Positions 54,787 through 62,009 of a DNA stretch of 64,000 bases are shown here, in pieces. The translations under genes and the position numbers were made by a program. Source of the stretch: Mycobacterium sp. SMC-4 (GTDB lineage: Bacteria > Actinomycetota > Actinomycetes > Mycobacteriales > Mycobacteriaceae); the NCBI RefSeq assembly GCF_025263265.1, contig NZ_CP079869.1, positions 744,001 through 808,000 of the forward strand, read 5' to 3'. The notes under the pieces were generated by a model that saw only the letters and a list, made by a program, of their open reading frames with translations, searched no databases and was not told the DNA's origin. Position 1 is the first letter of the stretch. Each line of letters begins with the position of its first letter.

Positions 54787-54808
54787 ACAGTTTCCGCCAA
54801 CATGGCAG

Positions 54809-55408
54809 TCACTGCTGGTTCATCGCTTTGCTCGCGAAGCCCAGAAGTGGCTTCTTCAATGCCGTCACCGCAGCCGCGTCACCATCGGCCAGCGCATTGG
54901 TGACCAGCGCGGAGATCGCGGACACCAACGCCTGACAGGCGAAACGGTCGGCTGCACTGCGAGCGTTGAACACCTTCGCGGCGGCCTTGACGAACTCCTG
55001 CTGCAGTTCGACGCGCCGACGCATGGCCTCCGGTCCGGCTGCGTACACCTCGACCAGGAACAGCCGCGACCGGAGCGGGTCCAGCGCGATGAAGTTCAGA
55101 TACCGGTCCAGCATGACCTCGAAGCGCTCCATCGGCGTTCCGGTCGTCGGGCTCGCATGCATGGCCGCCACAACACGCTGCTGGGACCGCGCGAAGGCCG
55201 CCATGAAGCAGTCCTGCTTGGAGGTGAAGTGCTGGTAGAAGGTCGCTTTGGAAACGCCGGCGGCTTTGATGAGATCGTCGACCGTGGTGTGGCTGTAGCC
55301 GTTCTGCGCCATCACCGTCGCAAGGGCCGTGAACAACCGCTGCTTCTGGTGCGCGGCGACTTCTTGCCGGGAGAGCTGGTGTCGCCCAGATGCGAGTCGC
55401 TCGGCCAT
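54809..55408 (-). CDS. TetR-family regulator
   Basis: 199 aa: QKQRLFTALATVMAQNGYSHTTVDDLIKAAGVSKATFYQHFTSKQDCFM is the DNA-binding domain, and LDRYLNFIALDPLRSRLFLVEVYAAGPEAMRRR the start of the ligand-binding domain. It is the first gene of the two-regulator unit. A tandem dyad about 100 bases upstream is a good candidate for its own operator. Confidence 0.9.
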   Translation of the reverse strand: MAERLASGRHQLSRQEVAAHQKQRLFTALATVMAQNGYSHTTVDDLIKAAGVSKATFYQHFTSKQDCFMAAFARSQQRVVAAMHASPTTGTPMERFEVMLDRYLNFIALDPLRSRLFLVEVYAAGPEAMRRRVELQQEFVKAAAKVFNARSAADRFACQALVSAISALVTNALADGDAAAVTALKKPLLGFASKAMNQQ

Positions 55409-55506
55409 CTGTGGTCTCCTCTGACCCCGTCTGCCGTGTCCCCGAGGCCGAGTATAGGTACGTCAGCGCTCGGCGGTTCCGGCCGCTGCTCGGCGCCCGC
55501 AACCAG

Positions 55507-55538
55507 AAACTGCTTCGTTTTCGAAAACTGCGTCGTTT
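55507..55538. promoter_or_regulatory. Tandem operator-like repeat upstream of the TetR genes
   Basis: AAACTGCTTCGTTT (55507-55520) and AAACTGCGTCGTTT (55525-55538) differ at one base and are spaced 18 bases apart; each is an imperfect dyad of form AAAC-n6-GTTT, with TTTTCGAAAA at the junction. Such paired dyads are typical of cooperative TetR binding. Confidence 0.5.
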
Positions 55539-55636
55539 ATGTACGATTCAGCGGGGCCTGACTCGTGTGAGCGGCCCCGGGGGCGCGCGCAGCGAGGGGT
55601 TGGGTAGCGCTTCTTGGGCAGGGTGTGTCGGCTGCT

Positions 55637-55667
55637 GATGTCACCACAATGGGGGAGTGGTGACATC
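55637..55667. repeat. 11-bp perfect inverted repeat
   Basis: GATGTCACCAC and GTGGTGACATC are separated by nine bases (AATGGGGGA). It could be a terminator-like hairpin, an operator or the end of a lost mobile element. It lies about 140 bases before the phytase-like gene. Confidence 0.6.
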
Positions 55668-55808
55668 TCAGTCGGCCGCTCCGGGCGCCACCGCAGCGGC
55701 GTGTCCGCCACTCATTTGTCAGATTCCGTTCATTTGTTGATCTCGGTGTGCTCACCTGGCCGCGCCAAGCTCCACCCGTCCCAGGAGCACAACTGAAGAG
55801 GGTGAGCG

Positions 55809-58139
55809 ATGACGGCCTCGCATGTGGCCCGCGCGACGGCGACCGCGGCGATCATGGCGTTCGTGCTGGCGGCGTGCTCGCGCGAGACACCAGACGAGAC
55901 GCCCGCCCCGGACCTGCCCCCGCGCGCGTCGGCGGCCGTCGACTTCGACCTTCCCGACGCCGAGCGCTATCACCGTCTGGCCACCTACCCGGTGTATCTG
56001 AACGCTGCGGCCGAGGAACGAGACGACGAGACGGTCGCCGAGATCTCCACCGTCACCCCCGACGGGAACACTGTCATCTACACCGATGCGGCCGGCAAGC
56101 GCATCGGCTTCCTCGATATTCGGGATCCCGCCAATCCTGTTGGTCAGGGCACTCTTTCGTTGTCAGAGCTCGGCAATGCCGACGATCAGCCCACCTCGGT
56201 GGCAGCGGTCGGCGAGTACGTGTTGGTCGTCATCGACACCACCGGCGGTGACTTCGCCAACCCGTCCGGTCGCGTCGACGTCGTCCGCGTCGCCGATCGC
56301 ACCCGGGTGCACAGCGTCGATCTCGGCGGCCAACCCGACTCGATCGCCATCGCCGAGGACGGGTCCTTCGCCGCGATCGCCATCGAGAACCAGCGCGACG
56401 AAGAGTTCACCCCGCCCGGAGCCGACGAAGGTGACCTCCCGCAACCACCCACCGGTTTCGTCGCGCTGCTCGACCTCGTGGGCGCGCCCGACACGTGGAC
56501 CTCGCGGCGCGTCGACTTCGACGTCGAGGCGGCGCGAAGCGCAGGCCTGGACACCCCCGATGACCTCGAACCGGAGTACGTCAGCATCAATTCCCGCGGT
56601 CAGGTCGCGGTGACGCTGCAGGAGAACAACGGCATCGCGATCATCGACGGCCGCACCGGCGAGGTCGAGAAGATCTTCAGCGCCGGCAGCCAGTCGGTCA
56701 GCGGAATCGACACCGTCGAGGACGGTCAGATCGACCAGAGCGGTTCGATCACCGACCTCCCACGTGAACCCGACGCCATCGGCTGGATCGGTGACAGCCA
56801 CGTCACCACCGCCAACGAGGGTGACTGGAAGGGCGGCACCCGCGGTTGGACGATCTTCGACGCCGGCACCGGCGATGTCGTCTGGGACGCCGCAAACACC
56901 TTCGAACAGTTGGCCGTGCGCGCCGGCCTGCACATCGAGAGTCGCGCCGAGTCCAAGGGGCCCGAGCCCGAAGGTCTTGCGATCACCGAGATCGGCGGAC
57001 GCCCGGTGGCGCTCGTCGCGTCGGAGCGCAGCAACTTCGTGGCGGTCTACGACGTCAGCGACGTCACCGCCCCGGTGTTCCGGCAGATCCTGCCGACCAC
57101 TCCCGGCCCGGAGGGCGTGCTGGCCGTCCCGGCACGTGACCTGCTGGTCATCTCGTCGGAAGCCGACGACGCCGAGGCCGGTGTGCGTGCCTCGGTGAGC
57201 ATCTACGGCTTCGGCCAGCGATACGCCGCCACCGGTGGCCAACCGCCGTTCCCGTCGATCGTGTCCGGCGACGTCGACGGCACCCCGATCGGGTGGGGTG
57301 CGCTCGGTGCGCTGACGGCTGATCCGGCCGACGCGAACCGCCTCTACACCAGCACCGACAATGCGTACGGGCCGGCGCGCGTTCTCGGTATCGACCTGAC
57401 GCAGACCCCGGCGCTGATCGATACCGAACTGCCGATCACCGACGGTGGTGAACCGGTCACCCTCGATGTCGAGGGCATCGCGGCCAAACCTGACGGCGGC
57501 TTCGTGCTGGCGGTCGAGGGCGAGGACGGCCCAGGCAACCAGTTGGTGTTCGTCGGCGCCGACGGCGCGATCGAGACTCGGGTGTCGCTGCCCACCGATA
57601 TCGCCACGGGCCTGGGCAGCCAAGGGTTGGAAGGCGTCGCGGTCGACAACGGCACGGTGTGGGTGGCCCTGCAGCGGGAGGTGCAGACCGATCCGGACGG
57701 TGTGGCCCGACTCGGCCGCTACACTGTGGCCGACGACAGCTGGGAATGGTTCGGCTATCAGCTCGAGTCGACCGACACCGACCGCGACTGGATCGGGCTG
57801 TCCGAGATCCAGGTGCACGACGACTCGCTGCTGGTCCTGGAGCGCGACAAGCTCAACGGTCCCGACGCCCGGGTGAAGGCCATCTACCGGGTGGCCGTCC
57901 CCGACAGCGAGGGCACGACGGGTACCGCGGCGCCCCAGGTTCTGCCGAAGACGTTGGCACGCGACGTCCTTCCGGATCTGCAGGCCACCCGCGGCTACAC
58001 CCAGGAGAAGGTCGAGGGCTTCGCCGTCGCCGGCAACGGCAGGCTCTATGTGGTCACCGACAACGACGGTCTCGACGACGCCAGCGGTGAAACCGTTTTC
58101 CTCGACCTCGGACCGGCAGCCGACGCACTATCCCGGTAA
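55809..58139 (+). CDS. Esterase-like phytase-family lipoprotein
   Basis: 776 aa. A signal peptide ends with the lipobox LAACS (Cys near residue 23), so the protein is exported and lipid-anchored. The body is a long beta-propeller-like protein (repeated strands such as VTPDGNTVIYTDAAGKRIGFLDI, PDSIAIAEDGSFAAIAIENQRDEEF, GPEPEGLAITEIGGRPVALVASER). The C-terminal part (VEGIAAKPDGGFVLAVEGEDGPG, GLEGVAVDNGTVWVALQRE, DRDWIGLSEIQ) matches the phytase-like esterase domain. The N-terminal half resembles choice-of-anchor I alkaline phosphatase-like propellers. Probable phosphoester or phytate-type hydrolase; substrate not shown. Confidence 0.85.
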   Translation: MTASHVARATATAAIMAFVLAACSRETPDETPAPDLPPRASAAVDFDLPDAERYHRLATYPVYLNAAAEERDDETVAEISTVTPDGNTVIYTDAAGKRIGFLDIRDPANPVGQGTLSLSELGNADDQPTSVAAVGEYVLVVIDTTGGDFANPSGRVDVVRVADRTRVHSVDLGGQPDSIAIAEDGSFAAIAIENQRDEEFTPPGADEGDLPQPPTGFVALLDLVGAPDTWTSRRVDFDVEAARSAGLDTPDDLEPEYVSINSRGQVAVTLQENNGIAIIDGRTGEVEKIFSAGSQSVSGIDTVEDGQIDQSGSITDLPREPDAIGWIGDSHVTTANEGDWKGGTRGWTIFDAGTGDVVWDAANTFEQLAVRAGLHIESRAESKGPEPEGLAITEIGGRPVALVASERSNFVAVYDVSDVTAPVFRQILPTTPGPEGVLAVPARDLLVISSEADDAEAGVRASVSIYGFGQRYAATGGQPPFPSIVSGDVDGTPIGWGALGALTADPADANRLYTSTDNAYGPARVLGIDLTQTPALIDTELPITDGGEPVTLDVEGIAAKPDGGFVLAVEGEDGPGNQLVFVGADGAIETRVSLPTDIATGLGSQGLEGVAVDNGTVWVALQREVQTDPDGVARLGRYTVADDSWEWFGYQLESTDTDRDWIGLSEIQVHDDSLLVLERDKLNGPDARVKAIYRVAVPDSEGTTGTAAPQVLPKTLARDVLPDLQATRGYTQEKVEGFAVAGNGRLYVVTDNDGLDDASGETVFLDLGPAADALSR

Positions 58140-58169
58140 CGCCCCGGCCGGGCCCGCTACATTCGCATC

Positions 58170-58712
58170 GTGACGGTGTGGGAGATGGACCAGTCGCACG
58201 GTGAACTGTTGGTGGCCACCGGCGTCACCGGCCCGGCAGCGAAGATGGGGCACCGACTCACCATCGAGATGGGGTCGTGGCGCGCGCGGCTGCGATTCGA
58301 CGCCGACCGGCCCGCCGAGGTCGACGTCACCGTCGACGTCGATTCGCTGCAGGTGCTGCGTGGCGAGGGCGGTCTGAAGGGGCTCTCCGGGCCGGAGAAG
58401 GTCCTGGCCCGGTCCAACGCGCTCGGCACCCTCGACGCCAAGCGTCACCCCCACATCCGGTTCCACGCCGACGATATCGACGCGATCGACGACGGATACC
58501 GGTTGGCTGGAACGCTGGAGATCCACGGCACCGCGCGCGAGCAGACGGTGGACGTGCACGTCGCGGATCTGGGGGACACCTGGCGGATGTCCTGCGAGGT
58601 TCCGGTGCGGCAGTCGGTGTTCGGGGTCAAGCCGTATTCGATGATGATGGGCGCGATGAAGGTCGTCGACGACGTGACGGTGACATTCGGCGCCGACCGG
58701 GTTAAGGACTGA
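58170..58712 (+). CDS. YceI-family protein
   Basis: 180 aa from GTG 58170. TGPAAKMGHRLTIEMGSWRA, LDAKRHPHIRFHADDI, RLAGTLEIHGTAREQTVDVHV match the YceI lipocalin-like fold that binds long isoprenoid-type lipids. There is no signal peptide, so it is cytosolic. It starts 30 bases after the lipoprotein gene and may be co-transcribed with it. Confidence 0.88.
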   Translation: MTVWEMDQSHGELLVATGVTGPAAKMGHRLTIEMGSWRARLRFDADRPAEVDVTVDVDSLQVLRGEGGLKGLSGPEKVLARSNALGTLDAKRHPHIRFHADDIDAIDDGYRLAGTLEIHGTAREQTVDVHVADLGDTWRMSCEVPVRQSVFGVKPYSMMMGAMKVVDDVTVTFGADRVKD

Positions 58713-58845
58713 TTAGACCGGCGCCGGTGGCGTCTACATCTATACAGCCTGTTCTGCGGGCAGTTGGCCCCGTACTGCGAAAAACGCGGTAGGGCAGCGA
58801 AAAGCGGCGCACCTTGCATATATGAACACGTCGTATATCATAACT

Positions 58846-58859
58846 AATGAACGATCAGT
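58846..58859. promoter_or_regulatory. Candidate TetR operator upstream of the MFS gene
   Basis: AATGAACGATCAGT shares AACGAT-S-AGT with GATCAACGATGAGT, the reverse strand of 61315-61328 just upstream of the tetR gene of the same cluster. It lies in the 273-bp gap before the MFS gene, near A/T-rich sequence (TATATGAAC, GTATATCAT) likely to be promoter. Confidence 0.35.
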
Positions 58860-58985
58860 CCATAAAGCTACGGAGTTGCGAACCGCGATCTGAGGTTCGC
58901 GCAGCGTCGATGCTGTCGTCGACCTAGCCCGTGCTTCCGTGTCGACGCCGCCACGACATCCGAACCAGAAAAGCAGGAACACATC

Positions 58986-60248
58986 ATGCTTCCCCACTCG
59001 ACACCGACATCACCGCTTCGGCGGTTGCATCCGTTCGTTCTCGCTATCGCCTTCATGAGCACCTATTACGTCGCGTTGCTGGGCCCCATCCTGCCTGCGG
59101 TGGCGGGGCCGCTCGGTGGAGACGCCATGGCGATCGGGCTGCTGTTCTCCACCTACTCACTGGCCCAGTTCCTCACCGCGCCGGTGCTGGGGGCACTCGG
59201 CGACCGCTACGGCAGACGGACCGTGCTCATGTTCAGCCTCGTCAGCGCACTGATCGGGTTCTCGATCTTCACCGTGGGGGCTGTGACCGGAGCCGGGCTG
59301 TGGATGCTTTTCCTGGGATGGATCATCGTGGGCGCCAGCGACTGTTGGATCGCGACCGCCTTCTCCTACGTGGCCGACACCACCGCGCCGGACATCCGCA
59401 CACGGTTCTTTGCCTTCCTTACCGCGGGGATCGCTTCGGCCTTCGTGGTCGGCCCGGCCACCAGCGGGCTGTTCTCGGCAGTCGGCCCGACCGCACCGCT
59501 GTTCGTCTTGCTCACGCTGATATCCGGCGCACTGATCTGGGGTTACCGCGCAATGCCGGAGAGTCTGCCTCCCGCGCAGCGAGCCACCACACTGTCGGCT
59601 GCTCACATGAACCCGCTGTCGCAACTGCGTGACGTCCTGCGCTTCCCGCAACTGCGTCTGTTGCTCCTGGCCTATCTGCTGTTCTGGCCGGCGGTGATTG
59701 CGCTGTCGTCGAACATGCCGACGATGTTGACCGACCTCGCCGGCTGGGGCGCCGAGCGGATCGCGACGGTGTTGATGGTCTATGGGGCGCTGGTGGTCTC
59801 CATGCAGCTCGGCGTCGTCCCGGTACTGGCACGCCGTTACCGGGAGATCAACCTGGCGATCGTCGGCGCGATCCTGTCCGTCGTCGCCTTTGCCGCACTC
59901 GCGACCGTTCCCGCCACCCACGCGGCGCCGCTGGTCTACCTGGCGGTGGGGATATTCGGCCTGGGCCAGCCGCTGGTGCAAACCGGCATGGTCGCCACGA
60001 TGTCCAAGAGCATGGATGCCGGTATTCAGGGCCGCGTCCAAGGGGCCATCGCCGCCACGATGGCTCTCGCCCAAGTGGTCGGCCCCGTGATCATCGGCGG
60101 GCTCTATCAGGCGGCTGGGCCGACGATCCCGTACCTCGTCGTCGCAGGACTGATCACGGTTTCGATCGCACTGATGGTCCTGGCGAGTCCGCGTCTGAAA
60201 CATCTTGGCGCCCATCCGCCGGCCGTGGTCGCCGAGCCGGCGACATGA
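58986..60248 (+). CDS. MFS transporter (drug efflux type)
   Basis: 420 aa with twelve membrane helices. FVLAIAFMSTYYVALLGPILPAVAGPLGG is helix 1 and LGALGDRYGRRTVLMFSL the DHA1 motif A. The second half shows VYLAVGIFGLGQPLVQTG. It overlaps the next gene by 4 bases (ATGA) and is followed by a tetR gene, the usual layout of a self-regulated efflux/detoxification cluster. Confidence 0.9.
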   Translation: MLPHSTPTSPLRRLHPFVLAIAFMSTYYVALLGPILPAVAGPLGGDAMAIGLLFSTYSLAQFLTAPVLGALGDRYGRRTVLMFSLVSALIGFSIFTVGAVTGAGLWMLFLGWIIVGASDCWIATAFSYVADTTAPDIRTRFFAFLTAGIASAFVVGPATSGLFSAVGPTAPLFVLLTLISGALIWGYRAMPESLPPAQRATTLSAAHMNPLSQLRDVLRFPQLRLLLLAYLLFWPAVIALSSNMPTMLTDLAGWGAERIATVLMVYGALVVSMQLGVVPVLARRYREINLAIVGAILSVVAFAALATVPATHAAPLVYLAVGIFGLGQPLVQTGMVATMSKSMDAGIQGRVQGAIAATMALAQVVGPVIIGGLYQAAGPTIPYLVVAGLITVSIALMVLASPRLKHLGAHPPAVVAEPAT

Positions 60249-61156
60249 CCGGCAGCACCATCGACCAGAAAGCAGCACAGATGATCACCGTGACCGCACC
60301 GACGAGCACCGTCGGCCGGCAGGTCGTCGACCGCCTCGTCAGCCATACAGTGCCGGTGCGCGTGGTGGCACGCCACCCCGACCGACTCGACAGCCGGGTG
60401 CGTGACCAGGTTCAGGTCGTCGAGGGATCACACGCCGACCCCGAGGTGGTCGCATCCGCCTTCGACGGAGCCGACGCGGTGTTCTGGCTCGTGCCGCCCG
60501 ACCCGCACGCGGACGACGTCACTGCTGCCTACGTGGACTTCACGAGGCCTGCAGCGCAAGCCTTTCGAACGTACAACGTGGACCGCGTGGTCGGCGTCTC
60601 CGCGCTGGGGCGCGGCGGCCCCGCCAACTCGGGTCTGGTCGCCGCCTCGCTGGCGATGGACGACCTGATCGCGGACTCGGGGGTGAACTACCGCGCGCTG
60701 GCGATGCCTTCGTTCATGGACAACCTGCTGCGCCAGGCCGACGCCATCAAGAACCGCGGAGTGTTCTTCCAGCCGATCGACGGTGACCGCCCGATGCCCA
60801 CCTGCGCCACCCGCGACATCGCCGACGCCGCGGTCACCCTGCTGCTCGACGAGTCGTGGACCGGGGTGGCAGAGGTCCCGGTGCTGGGCCCAGAGGACCT
60901 GTCCTTCACCGAGATGGCCGAGATCATGTCCGAGGTCCTGGGATGGCCGGTCCGATTCCAGCGCATCGACAACGCCGCGTACCAGGCCCAGCTGGTGAAC
61001 AACGGGATGTCCGAGGCCATGGCCCAGGGCATGCTCGACATGCACATCGCCAAGAACGACGGACTCGACAACGCCGAGCCACGCACCCCCGAGGCATCGA
61101 CACCCACCACCTTCCGGCAATGGTGTGAGAGCGTTCTCGTCCCCGCCCTGGCATGA
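60245..61156 (+). CDS. NmrA-like NAD(P)-binding protein
   Basis: 303 aa. A Rossmann start (MITVTAPTSTVGRQVVDRLVSH, with the usual Gly-rich turn reduced), then VRVVARHPDRL and VVGVSALGRGG, and the HSCARG/NmrA-like C-terminal part (TFRQWCESVLVPALA). Proteins of this type are atypical SDRs acting as quinone reductases, redox sensors or sugar-nucleotide-like reductases. An internal ATG near 60281 (MITVTAPTSTVG) is an alternative start. Co-translated with the MFS gene. Confidence 0.85.
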   Translation: MTGSTIDQKAAQMITVTAPTSTVGRQVVDRLVSHTVPVRVVARHPDRLDSRVRDQVQVVEGSHADPEVVASAFDGADAVFWLVPPDPHADDVTAAYVDFTRPAAQAFRTYNVDRVVGVSALGRGGPANSGLVAASLAMDDLIADSGVNYRALAMPSFMDNLLRQADAIKNRGVFFQPIDGDRPMPTCATRDIADAAVTLLLDESWTGVAEVPVLGPEDLSFTEMAEIMSEVLGWPVRFQRIDNAAYQAQLVNNGMSEAMAQGMLDMHIAKNDGLDNAEPRTPEASTPTTFRQWCESVLVPALA

Positions 61157-61311
61157 CCGAAGCCCTCCCTGAGCGGCAGCGGTGAATGACGTGACACACA
61201 TCGTGTTTCCGGAATCGCCCACGGAAACATCGGTGTCGCAGTTGAACTCGCGTACGACGGCGAAGCCGGTGCGTTCCGGTTGTCGAGGCCGGGGCGACGT
61301 CGGCAGCCACG

Positions 61312-61317
61312 TATACT
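61312..61317 (+). promoter_or_regulatory. Candidate -10 box of tetR
   Basis: TATACT, 32 bases before the tetR start codon, is a good -10 hexamer. The operator-like sequence at 61315-61328 overlaps it, as expected for repression. No convincing -35 is seen. Confidence 0.4.
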
Positions 61318-61328
61318 CATCGTTGATC
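61315..61328. promoter_or_regulatory. Candidate TetR operator upstream of tetR
   Basis: ACTCATCGTTGATC; its reverse complement matches the site at 58846-58859 in nine of ten positions over AACGAT-S-AGT. It overlaps the TATACT box. Confidence 0.35.
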
Positions 61329-61349
61329 ATCGAGCAAAGAGAGGGGTCG

Positions 61350-61985
61350 ATGACCGTGCCCGGCCGCTCGTCAGAAGTTGTCGCCCCACGGCGAGGCCGG
61401 GGCCGACGTCCCGCTGCCGAAGTTCGCCGAGCGGTGCTCGATGCGACCGTCCATCTGCTCTACACCGATGGCCTGACGGCCGTCACCTTCGAGCGGGTGG
61501 CCGCCGCCGCCGGTGCCAGCAAGGTCACGCTCTACAAATGGTGGCCCTCACCGGCGGTGCTGGCGTTCGAGGCTTACCACGCTGACGTCCGCCCCGTGCT
61601 CGCGTTCCCCGACACAGGCGAATTCCTCAGCGATCTCAGGACACAGATGCACGCGTTCGTGCGGACCCTGATGGAGCGGCCGGTAGCGGGTGGCCGAACC
61701 CGCGGCCAGGTGATCGCCGAGATGGTCGGGGCCGCTCAAGCCGACGAGACCTTCGCACGCGCCTTTCACGAGTATTACACCCACCCGCGGCAACGGTTGA
61801 CGATCGAGCGCTTCGAGCAGGCCCGGCGACACGATCAGATTCCCGACCACATCGACCTACCAAGTCTGGCCGACCAGTTGTGGGGCGCGTGCTACCACCG
61901 CGTGATGCTGTTCGGCGAGTCGCTCGACAACGCCTACGTAGACACATTGATCCGTAACCTGTTCGGCGACAACCTGTCCGAGTAG
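61350..61985 (+). CDS. TetR-family regulator of the MFS/NmrA cluster
   Basis: About 211 aa from ATG 61350, preceded by GAGAGGGG. DNA-binding domain: RRAVLDATVHLLYTDGLTAVTFERVAAAAGASKVTLYKWW; the C-terminal domain (GRTRGQVIAEMVGAAQADETFARAFHEYY, LADQLWGACYHRVMLFGE) is TetR_C_11/16-like. The N-terminal arm is basic (PRRGRGRRPAAE). It has its own promoter 190 bases after the NmrA gene and probably represses itself and the transporter operon. Confidence 0.9.
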   Translation: MTVPGRSSEVVAPRRGRGRRPAAEVRRAVLDATVHLLYTDGLTAVTFERVAAAAGASKVTLYKWWPSPAVLAFEAYHADVRPVLAFPDTGEFLSDLRTQMHAFVRTLMERPVAGGRTRGQVIAEMVGAAQADETFARAFHEYYTHPRQRLTIERFEQARRHDQIPDHIDLPSLADQLWGACYHRVMLFGESLDNAYVDTLIRNLFGDNLSE

Positions 61986-62009
61986 CCGGTTGCGTGGCAC
62001 TTGGGAGTT

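Larger units (their letters stand above)
55409..55808. other. 400-bp intergenic region with operator-like and hairpin sequences
   Basis: No gene is supported. It holds the tandem dyads at 55507-55538 and the perfect inverted repeat at 55637-55667. The part from about 55615 to 55760 could be a remnant of an insertion sequence, but I cannot identify it. Confidence 0.5.

Noticed and set aside
56163..57818. 551-codon minus-strand frame opposite the phytase-like gene
   Set aside because: Shadow of third-position GC bias; Arg/Gly/His-rich and without motif.
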